Below, in pieces: positions 42,801-54,800 of a DNA stretch of 64,000 bases. The notes under the pieces are model-generated. The model was not told the origin of the DNA. It was given only the letters and a program-made list of their open reading frames with translations, and did no database searches. Where the stretch lies: the NCBI GenBank assembly GCA_025267735.1, contig CM046309.1:53636319-53700318 (forward strand), in the 5' to 3' direction. A program made the position numbers and the translations under genes. This stretch comes from Mactra quadrangularis (lineage: Eukaryota > Mollusca > Bivalvia > Venerida > Mactridae). Position 1 is the first letter of the stretch; each line of letters opens with the position of its first letter.

Positions 42801-45800
42801 GAAATCATGCGCTAACAGTCGGGAATAACAGCAAGACTTATGGAGCTCTGCTTGTAATTACCAGTAAAACAGGATAAGTTATTTATTAGGTAGAATATAA
42901 CATGCAAAGACAGACACTAATATAAAAATATGATATTTGTTGATACGTTAAGACGCATTTCAATTTGAAATTGAATCGTCTCCCTTGTCTAAAACAATAT
43001 TGCAGTATGAACTCAACATAGCAAACTGAATTATCTCCCCTGCATAGAAAACAATATTGTAGAAATGATTACAACAAAACAATTTGGGTTATCTTTCCTG
43101 TGTATCTTTCATTATGCAGTGCGAACTCAATGAAGCATTTATGGGGACTTCAAATTGATAAACACCATCAAAACGAACCATAAATGCAAAACATGTTTAG
43201 CAGACGTAACCATTGACACTCTGTGCCAAAAGATTACCGTTTATACGACGGTTATCTTATACTAGTCTCGTTCATAAAAACTCAAATAAGGCTGATAGAG
43301 AAAGCATTTCTCTACATTTAAATAAGTAGCATTGTTATCCTTTTGTCACCATGGTAACTACTTGCCACTTGATTTACCACGTGATTAACTACGTGGTTTA
43401 TGACGCCATTACCTAACTATAAACGTTTATGTTTTCTATAAGGAAGATAGAATGGGATTTTAACTCCTTTAGACAATATGGTAACTTCACACGCGTTCTG
43501 GGACAAGCTTTCAGAGTGGGCAACAGTCAAGCATGTTCAAACAAACAGAGACGCCAATATACCCACAGGTACAAATAAAATCAATCTCTACATTATTATT
43601 AATGCTTAATTGCTTTTTTCTAGAGCAACTATGATACATCAAATGAAGTGAATACCAAAAGACTTACTTTTTTCTAAAAATGTATAAATTCCTTTGAAGC
43701 CCGTATATCTAGGAGAACTTGTAAATTCCGTATGGAACTCAAAGACTAATGCTCTACCACTGGAGAAGAATTTCTTGTCCTCAATATTTGAAAGATTTCC
43801 ACATAATTCATGGTCGTGACGGCTATCTTCATTTATTCCTGCTCTGTCTAAGTTTTTAAAGATCCGTATTCTATCTGTGCATCTGAAAATACAATAATTA
43901 TCTCCCTTTGAATAGAAAATATTAGTCGTTTAAAAATAAGTAGAGTAATTTCCCTTTGTAAAAGATAAGCAATGTAGAGTACCATGAAGATTTGTTCGTT
44001 ATCTTCAGTTAAACATAATAAATGAAATTTTCGTCGTTTGAAAAGTTGAATTAGGCGGAAATTACTTTCCTTTGGTTGAAAGCTCCGATAGGTGGAGTAA
44101 GTGTAGCACGAGTTTTTGCGCTAAACCGATAAAGCCTTGGGACATTAACGTTAAACATCTGCAAGTTATATTTCTTATTTTTGTTGTTTTATGTGAACGG
44201 GTTGTAGTTTCAATGTAAAGTTTGTAAATATACATGCATGATGCCATTTAAATGCATTACATAGTACGAATTAAGTGAAAAACTCCACTCTTATGTTTAT
44301 GTATGTATTAATTGACATATCAATACTTAGTATGTTAATACACGATAGCAGTCGTTGCTCCCCAAAGGCTGGTAACTAAAAATATATATGTATGTTTGTT
44401 GTTTATTACGGAAGTAATGACCTATCGCAGGTGATGGTTATTAAAGGAAGTCTTTTGTCAGGTAGAATATAACATGCAAAGACGTATATTAAAATAAAAA
44501 GTGACATTTATAAAAACATTATAACATATCATTTAAAATTGAATTATCTCCCCTGACTAGAATATAGAATATTTTAGTCTATTTAGGATCTCAAATGTTC
44601 GTGAAAAACATACTACCCAAAACATACTACTAAAAGAATATTTTTAGAAAATTTATTAATTTTAGGCTTATGCATTTTATGTGTTGTTATGTTATGTTTT
44701 CATGTAGTTTTGGCACAAGTCAATGTCTTCACACTGTAACTAAAGGCATAGTCTGTATTTACAGACTAAACAGTGTAGACGAAATGCCAATTTCTTGGGA
44801 AAGAGGAGGGAGTATATTTGCGTAAAAATTGTCCTGCAAAAATAGCTTATAGGAAAACCGCCCACCGTGGTGTACCTACAATCTAAAATCAATGCTTGGA
44901 GTTGGCGTAAAACACAAAAAGAAAAAGAAACGAAAAGTAGATAAAACTCGAGACGCAAAAGTAACGCTTACAGTAAGTTGTCGTTTTGACAGACTTTGTT
45001 CAATAGAAGACGACACGGATGTGTAATAAAGTATAGGCCCAAATCCTAGCAAACCTATTCTTGGTCCATAAAATCTCAACGAAATGTCAGAGTTTTGGTA
45101 TCACACCATAAAATATCAAATAAAATGTGATATAGAATCACACAGCTATATATAATATTTTCCCCAGGAAATTGAGACACGGTAAGTTATCATTTCAAGA
45201 TAAATTGATGATATATCGCCAAGTATATAAAATTGACGCAGACTATACAAGTAATACTATATATTACAAATATGTACAACGGGACGCGTTGCCTAGCAAT
45301 GGGTTGCCTGGCAACAAGGAGCATCATATTCAATTATGACATTCTAGTGCATTGTACATGTAAATGTATATTTTAGATTCTTAATGCGTTTTCACTAAGA
45401 TTGCAGGGATTTGTAACGCAATGGAAACTTTTTAATGCAATTATAGACTATACTAGTTCGTGCGTACTCCAGATATTTAATACATTTAAGATTTTTCTCA
45501 AGTTTTAATGAAATTCCAGAGATTTGCAAGGAAAAACTGGAGAATTGCAACCATCAAAGCCTTTATTCGACGATACATTCATTTACAAAAAGGTATGATA
45601 ACTGTATTAAAACTATAAAATTATTAGAATATAACGTCAGCAGAGACAGGATATGTCAGGCATTTTTTCTTTAATCAATAACTAAGTTTGACAATGTGCC
45701 AATGTTTAACTCAAGGAAAGAAGATAACCAGCTCGAATCAGCAATCCATTTGGAACACACATTCTGTGCGAAGCCTACTTCGTCATGGACTCCGGTGCGA

Positions 45801-48800
45801 CATTGCGTTTTGTAAAAGCGGTTGTTAAAAAAGACCTGGGATTAGTTGATGCAATTTTGATGCCGGCTAAAGGTGTCTGTTGACAAGAGGTGATTCATAT
45901 CTATAAAACGTTTAACATCCCAATGGACCTTTCCATGACTTATTCTATTAGCATATTTAACAATTATGGTTTACAGTAGTAATTTGTCCCACAAATTGAG
46001 TGTTAACAAAAGAGCACATGGTTATGTTTGTGGGTAAATGTATTGTTATTCAAATAAAAAAGTCGCTCTTGAAATGGCTAAATTAAAGGGTTAAGCTAAC
46101 TTCCGGAATAACAACAGTAAAAAATACAGACCTAGCAATCAGTCAAAATTTTTAGCAAAGAGGGAGATATTTTTAAACTTTAACTTTAAACTTTTGTTAT
46201 AAAAAAGACGCCGCAAACATAACGAAAACAAGAACCTGGGGGATTTCCCCCAATGGAACGAACAGTGCTAAAATAAATCCCACTGGTGGTTTTAACCAGG
46301 TTTTAGACTGCAACGACTTCACACGTGTCCCAAAAGATTTAAGAGTAAGACTTGATATATATCTAGAACATAAAACTTGTATAGTGCGTACAAAAAAGAA
46401 AAACGTGTTTTGGTAAAGATTATAAATAAGACCATTCATTTCAGGGGTAGGCAGTACTGAAAATAAAATTTGTGTAATTCATTTTAACAAAATTAGCATG
46501 GTTGATAAACCACCACCACTTGGTAAATCATGCTTGTTATGGTAGAACGCTTTCCATTACACCAACAACTAAGACACAAGAAAAATACATCACAATTGTT
46601 TATTTTAAAGTCATCCTGAGCATCCCTCGTCGTGGGTTAGTCCATTGTATTGTTATTATAAACAGTGTTTTGTTTTTTTGTTCGCACTATATTGATTCTG
46701 ATCTTGTTTATACAAATATAACAACAACAAAAACTATGATCACACATTCTCTTTAGAGCTGTATCATACAGTCGTATTGGAATGAAATAATTCTATCAAG
46801 ATTGTATGGTGAACGTTTATGAAACACATATTTGCTGAAATTATTGTTGACATTTATTGACCGGTCTACCGGCAACATTATTGGATTATTCCGGAAGCAT
46901 GGTCGTTAAACGAATACTAAAATCAGACAAATGTCCACAGTTTGCTCACGTTACTTGATATTGAAAGCGTATCAAATCTAGAAATAAAACAAATCTCTGA
47001 TACAAAAAAGCGTTTTATAGCATCACACGGTGCTATAAATCCTTCCAAGAGAGAAATGGCGGACGTGTTAAACCATTTTCCACGCAGAGGCGTAATGAAA
47101 TTGGAGAGAAGTATTTTAACACTTATATAGGAAATTTATAGTAGATGCATGGCTTGATTGTTTTCAGTGGAAGTATTCTTTCTCTAAGATTTGAGTAGTC
47201 TTTTATTACGAAAAATCACGGCAATGTTTTTTTAAGAATTTTATTTGGATAAGGTTATAAGAGTCGTTTCAGCAGACTTAATACTTATATTGGCATGCTA
47301 GGGTTATTCTTGCATAATACAATTTAGATAATAACACACGGCGTATAATACGCTACATGGACACTTTTTATTATGTTAAACGACGGGCCAACGCAAATTT
47401 ACCATCTCTCCTAACCAAGAGAGTTTTTCTGAAACTTTGTCCATAACCGGTACTCATCTTACCACAAGGACGACTTCTTCTCTATGCACATTATTTAAAG
47501 AGGAAAATCGACATTATTGATAGATTTTCATGGAAGGGTGTAACCAGCCCATGTGAGACTCGAAATGCGTCTGATACAAACATACGTTCTATAGCATCAC
47601 ACGGTGCTATAAATCCTTCCAAGAGAGAAATGGCGGACGTGTTAAACCATTTTCCACGCAGAGGCGTAATGAAATTGGAGAAGAGTATTTTAACACTTAT
47701 ATAGGAAATTTCTAGTAGAAGGCCTGATTATTTTTATAACAAACTGAAATAAATTTGGTGAAAGTATTCTCTCTCTAAGATTTGGGTATTCTTTTATTAT
47801 GAAAAATCACGGCAAAGATTTTTTATAATTTTATTTGGATGAGATTATAAGAGATTTTTCAAGTAAATCAAAGACACATAATTTTCAGAGGTGAATCTGT
47901 TTTTCTTTAATAGAGTAAAGATCTAGCGTACATTCAATCTATTTCAATTCTTTCGGAGACTAGTAGGCTACCTGGGCACTTATATTTTATTGGGTTTAAA
48001 ACCGTATGGCACAAACTATGGTCCTTTAAATGCGACCAGCTCCATAACCTAGCTTTCTGGTCCTTTATTAATAACCAGTACTCACCTACCATTCCACAAG
48101 GCGAAAAATATCTCCATATACCTTATTAATCGTGGAAAATCAACGTTATTGACAAATTCTCGTGGAAGGGTATAACTAACCCGGAAGAGGCCTAAACCAG
48201 CAATTCCTTCAAGTCACTATTCGAAATCCTGCTTGAAGTCTACAACATTACGGACCCGGATAACTGAACCCTAAGAGTGCCCCGTCAATAATTGAAATTC
48301 CAGAATAAAGCGTGTGTGCTTATATGCAAATGAGATAGAACTAAATTTGCATATCTTGGCATTAAAGTAAAGTGTTAAAATTCCAGATAAAGTTTTTGTT
48401 CTACGTGGCCTGAAACAAGGAATACAGTTTGAACATCATTTACATGTATTAAAATACGATTAAAAATGTATTAAGACGTGTATTGTAGAATATTTTTAAT
48501 CGTACGCTGAGGTTCCGCTATAAAGACGACCTTGGTTATTGAAAATCATGCGACTTCAACGATTAGTCCTAAATGCTCAATTTAATTAGAAGGTCGATAG
48601 CGCAGTTGGTAGCGCGCCGGGATTTGGAATCTCGTGCCCGAGTGGGTGCGGGTTCGAATCCCACCCGGGGAGGTTATACCCTTCCATGAAAATTTGACAG
48701 AAATCTCGATTTTCCTCCATTGATAAGATAATTTGGAGAAGTTTCCGATCTTGTGGAAGGGTAGGTGAGTACTGGTTATAGACAAGGGTCCATGAAAGCT

Positions 48801-51800
48801 AGATTAGGTGCTTTGTACGCCGTAGTATGACATAAATTGTGTAGACACGGCGTTAACTCCAATAAATAAATTAATTAGAAAACTCTCCTCATATTTAGAC
48901 CATTTTGCTATTAAGACCATCGAATTTGATTGTCCAAACAGTGGAACTTAACTGAGTTAATAGTTGAGTTAATATGTGATTACGCTTTCATCTCGTGTAA
49001 GAGCTATCGTAATATGTATGACACATTCGATCACTCCTCGGAACCACGCAATTTACATTAATTAAATAAACGGAATGATTTTAGGCCATTTTTTCTCAGC
49101 AAGAACAAAATGTAGTCTATAGCGAACTTGTACAGTATTTCACGGACGGTCTACTATACAGTGTTCACCAAAAGTTTGGAGACATAAGAAAAATACAAAC
49201 ATATTTAGATTTCAATGACTGATTTTTTTAGAAACCGTAATTTTAACATATTTAGTATGCTTTGCGATAAAATCAAAATAAATAATATGAATGCATCGCA
49301 TTTACAAGATTCGGCATTGGACAAAGCAACCAAAACAATGTTTAGCGTAATACTTTCCATGACATACTTTTTAAGCTGCTTTTGTAGTCGCAAATGTAAT
49401 TAGAACGATCTTGAAAGTGAAGTAAAACTAAAAATCATTTACAAAGATAGTTTAATAAAAACTATTCAGTAGGTCTACAAAGTAAAAATTTGACAACAAT
49501 GTCAATTTTTCTGCCATAATTGTAAAAAGGTATATGAAGATGTCGTCGGTCTTGTGGAAGGGTAATGTTGGGGCCTATGTGGGGACTGATTATTAACAAG
49601 GGTTCAGCAATGGTAGGTTAGGTACGCTGACTGCTGTAAAATAATCTTAAATTGTGCTGATACGGCGGCGTTAAACCCAGAACAAAAAGGTCTACAAATT
49701 GATAATGTTTCTAAACTTTTAGTGGACACTATACATTGCCAAATACGAATCACAAGAGATTTTTTATCAGTACAATATCTCGACATTAACATACAAATGT
49801 TCCTGACTAGAATATATATCGTTATCTGATGGTGATTTATACACCAAAACAACTTCTGTATATTTCAGTAATCCCAAATGGACATGAGCGCGCGGCTATG
49901 TCCACGTGGGCTATGTCCGCGTGCTATACACAAAAAATCTAGTTTCCGGTAATCTCAATAGACATAAGCGAGTGGCTATGACCGCGTGGGCTATACACCA
50001 ACCTTTTAGAGTCTAGTAATTCAAAATGGACATGTTCGCGTGGGTTTGTCTACCTGGGCTATGACCGCGTGCTATACACCAAAAAAAGTTCTAGATTCCA
50101 GTAATCCAAAATGAACAGAAGCGCATGCGTGTGGCTATGTCCGCATAGGCTATGACCGCGTACCAAGAAAGATAGGTTTTATTGATGTACCGTTCTAAGA
50201 TAGACGAAGCCTGTATGTTAACACATACAATCTCTTTCTCGGCTCATCAGAATTAATTTCAGTTAATTGTTTCCGTTCTGTGATTCCATAGAGACAGAGC
50301 TGAACAAATGATTAAATATTGAAGACATTTATCGACTTGCAGGCAAAGCTAAAGGAAGAAAAACTTGCCTCACGTGTCTGTTATTGAGTGATACAATAAA
50401 CGAGCTAAATAAAACGATTTTTCATGCGTTCAGATATTGTATTAAACATCAATTCAATTGCATTTATAATTCTATATTGATGAATACTTGAATTATTGAA
50501 AATAATATTGACGGAAAATATTGCATTTTTATCTATTCAAAATTAAATCAATTTGAGGTTAAATTCAAATATTAATTTCAGTACTGAATATTTATTATTT
50601 AAAGCCAAAACATAGTTATCAATATTTCATACAAGGGTAAATGTTTTCATGCTGTAATTCGGCGAAAATCCAAATGCTTTGACTCTACTTAAATGTAATA
50701 TACATGAATGTCGACCTCCGCATAAGACCTAATAAAAAGTGCTAAATATTAGAGATGAGACAATATGGCGATATATCGATACAAAATCGATACCCGTGGC
50801 CACGATACGTATCGTTGTCAAGCACGATATACCGCGGTACGACCCTGACATTCCGATTCTGGGAAAGACACTGTATTTTCGGCATTTGCTAAGTTTGCTG
50901 TGTTCGTATAAGAAATCTCTGTGCCTGCTTGAAAAACAGATCCGGTACAACTCAACCCGTGGACAACTTTTCCCGTGGATGTCTCAACCGAAAGTTTGGA
51001 CAACTCAATCCGCAGGTAGTAGAACTAAACCCTTGGACGAACGCGTGATCATTAAGCAAATAATGTGAATGTCGGCAATTTTACAATAACTACTCGTATC
51101 GCATCGTATCGTATCGTATCGTAAATAATCATATTGTCTCATTTCGTATCGATATGTATCGTGTAAAAAACAAATAAACCATAAAACTCTTCAAGTACGA
51201 TAAACAGTTTCGATAAGTCCAAATTTGCTTACATAAATACCAAGTTTTGGTACAAAAATCACTTTTTCATAACTATAGTGCAATATAATTTTTGTCTTAA
51301 ATCGAGGGTTTAACGCAAAACGGTCGTATCTCAATATAAGAAAAGAGTCAATTACGACCGTTTTGTGCCAAACCCGCGAAATGTTTAATGTATGAAGAAA
51401 ATGGCCCTATATAAAGCCATCACGCTATTAAGACCATTTTTTTATTGTCCTAATAGCAAAACATAACTGCATACTTTTAGTATTGCAGGAATGGTCATTG
51501 TTTCAAAAGTCGGCCAGTATTATCAAGTCTGGCTGTAACCCAGATCTAACACTATAACATTAAGCGACAAAAGTTTCTCGACAAAAGCACGATAGCTTGC
51601 TAAGTCTTCAATCAACGATTGCCGCAGTTCAGTCGACCAAACTACATTAATAATAATCTTATTTTGATGTATAAGCTTGCTTTATGCTGTTACTCGGCTC
51701 ATAATTCTTACTTGGTATTGATCGGCACCTAGTATGAACATCACATGGGACCACAACTCATCATTGCCATGATGTACAAACCAGGAAAACTCATTTTCGT

Positions 51801-54800
51801 TTTTACATTATTGTTCTAGTTGCGGAATACATTATACACATTTTCCAAGTCTGTGGTCGGCATTGTAAAATAGAAATGGTGGTCACGTGATTGGCCTGGT
51901 AGACATTTTGTGAACATTTGATAAATATAGCTGTGAATAAGTCTGAAAGATAGTAACAACTTTATTTTGCTTGTCAGAGCAACTTTTGTTCGTTTTTGTG
52001 GTCGTTGCATAACATATGGATGTCTATGAGTATGCTCTTTGCTATACAATGCAATCATTTTAATTAGTAATCATACTGTGAACTTGGTCATTAGTTAGAC
52101 AAAGGGCTTAAAACGCAAATGATGCACAGTAAGTGAGTAAATGAGTGAGTATCTCCGTGATGCATGTATTCTCGTATACATTGTGCATAATCAAATAAAT
52201 GGATATATTAATTACTTAATAAATGTAGCTTCGCTATGTTTTGGTAATTTGAAGACTCGCGATTTGTTGACAACTGCAATAAACCTTGGATATGTTTGTA
52301 ATATTAATAATTGAACTTAGTCATCGTTGGATGAGACGACCTTATTATGGTAACTATTAATATATACTTTGGTAAATTCGAGACTAACATAACCATTGAC
52401 AGACATATGGATGCAACAATTATGACTTATTCAGTATCTTTTAAGGGAGTTGTTTAACTATAATTCACGGAGACAATCACAATACACAATACATCGTGTA
52501 AGCCAAGCTCCAATCCTCCACCCAAAGGTCCTACCACCCCCCTTAGGAATCCGTTATCCCCTCCTACGGGACACCTAACCCAATCGACCCCGACCTCTAC
52601 CCCTCCAGGGACCAGATAACTGCAATTTCCTCCTAGCAATGGTGGGGAACTATCAACTCTATAACACAGTTTTGGTTAGCAGAACTCCTCCACCAAGGAG
52701 AGAAAAACGCAACACAGGATAACGGATATTCAAGTTGTGAGAGTGGAGCACAAAAGATAGGGTAAACTCCGAAGAAATAAGGTTAAAAAGTTTAGAAAAG
52801 CAGACTTCTTGCAAAGGGAGGACTGCTGTTCCCAAATTGTCCCACCCAGAGGATTAATGTATTAAACGAGTCGAACACAGAAACGCGTGCCTCAATTCTG
52901 CAAAGCTATATTATCAACGCTCATATTTGCAACCGAGATAATGATTTTTTTAAATTCTCATTTAACAGAAGAATATGCTACTCGCTAATCTGAGAGAATA
53001 TTGGTGAAGATAGGAAGATAAAACCAGTCCATGGGATCTAGCAAATAATTAACAAGCTCACTTTTAGAAATACATGCAATTTTAATTAATTTCTCAGTAC
53101 GGTAAAAGCTAGACTTCTCCACCGAAATCACAAGGGAGTTTTACTTGTTTGAATGTTCATTCAATTATCACGAGTTTAAAAGAGAAAATCATGTTTTATT
53201 TAACTTATTTATGAGTTACAAGTTATAATTTCAACCAATTACGGTTATTAATGATTAACACATTCTAGCATGCAGGGTTTGAAAGTTTGCCAATACTATG
53301 CTGAATACGCCATATACCTAACGGTATATATGTTGCAGGGAATGTGTGTAACCAGTGAAATCCCTGGTTACAAACATTCCCTGTAACATATACGAATATC
53401 TACATGGTTGACAGAAAAGCCTATCTCTGGTCTGTGGTACAGTAAGCTTTTGGAAGGATTTTGAGTCTGAGGTCCCAATGGGGCTGCTGGTTCGAGCCTC
53501 TACAGGTCTGGTTATACCCGGCTTATACATTGTGCTTTTTGTCGTTTTTCCTCCATTGGGTAAAGGAGAAAATGTTGGTCATAAGGAAAGGTATATGAGT
53601 CCTGGTAATAGACAAAGGTCATAGTTGCCGTAAAATGACCATAATGACCATAACGACACGTCATTTTAAAAACCCAATGATTGAGCAAACAAATAACAGG
53701 GCAGTACTATACTGAAAAGGCAATCCTTATTATTAATAGTTTGCAAATCATAACTTTGTTTTCGAATGATTCGGTTCTATAGCGGTCAGTTCCAAAAATT
53801 AATTTATGTTAAAGATTAACTCAAGGTGTTTTGCCATACCATGCATTCATGCATTTAGTACTGGAGAGTGTTGACTTGCTACTTGTGTTCCTAGCTTTGT
53901 ATTAATGCAAATGTACGTTACATTTTGGACATTGGTGTTCATTCAATGTATGATCTGGGTAGCCTTTTATTAAGAATCTTACTTATCATTATACAATATA
54001 GAAGGAATTACGACTAAAATCGGTCGTAAAACGCTTGAAATACGGATCCCCGTTTTAAATATATAAGGGAGGTAACTCTTTATGATTTGGAATAAGATAA
54101 ATAATAATTCATATGCAAAACGGAAATTTATAAGGCTGCAACTCTTTAAAAATCTGAAATAGATGTCGTGAATCATTTAAGAAAAGTAAGTAATTGGATT
54201 AAAAGTTTTATAAAAAGAATACTAAAAGGAAAAACCAAGATTGTGTAGCTTTAAAAAAACGTGTAAACAAGTTGAAAGTTTTACGCTTTTCCCGTGCGTT
54301 TATCAAGGTCTAGGTCAACTAGCTATTTATAGTAAAGATAAAGTGAAACTGAAATGTTTATTTCCGGTTAACATTTATTTATTATTTTATTTTCAATATG
54401 ATATTGTCGGACCATTTTTCATATTTTCGATGATTTACTTCTATTATTGACATGCATAGCTTTTGTTTTGCGTGTGACAGCGCTAAAATAGATTTTTCAT
54501 TCATGAAATTAGTACCGGCATAACGTAATCTAAAGTCATGAATATTAATGAATTCTTGTTGGCAACTGCGTTTATACGGAAATGAAAATTTTATTATTTC
54601 GTTTAGGTTGTAATTATATAAGGGTGAATGGTCTTTGTTCCAATAGTCTTTGTATCAAGCAACAACACTAATAAATGACATGACATTAGCTTCCAGGAAG
54701 TAATGTTTTCTCTCCTACTAAAGATCATCTCATTGCCAGCAGCAAGCAATTGGGGTTCTTTAAACAATGCCAAACTTAGATATTAGCAGATATTTTGAAC

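Larger units (their letters stand above)
40403..43667. other. Intron between CUB1 and CUB2 exons
   Basis: 3.3 kb intron with two SINE copies (41690-41850 and 42250-42580) and several tracts of the kind GAATTATCTCCCCTG near 42970 and 43030 that are scattered repeats. The interval 40.4-41.6 kb is AT-rich without recognisable content. At 43375-43396 there is a short palindrome with CACGTG (E-box-like). Confidence 0.5.

Noticed and set aside
48592..48670. Possible functional tRNA gene
   Set aside because: A and B boxes and the D-stem are present but the acceptor stem does not pair and a known-type SINE body follows directly.
50739..51068. 109-codon plus-strand frame
   Set aside because: Overlaps gatac/gtatc low-complexity sequence and a probable inverted-repeat element. 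Other frames are also open.
52454..52639. Gly/Val-rich minus-strand frame over a C-rich patch
   Set aside because: Composition artefact of a local C-rich stretch. No acceptor or donor fits the CUB gene frame.
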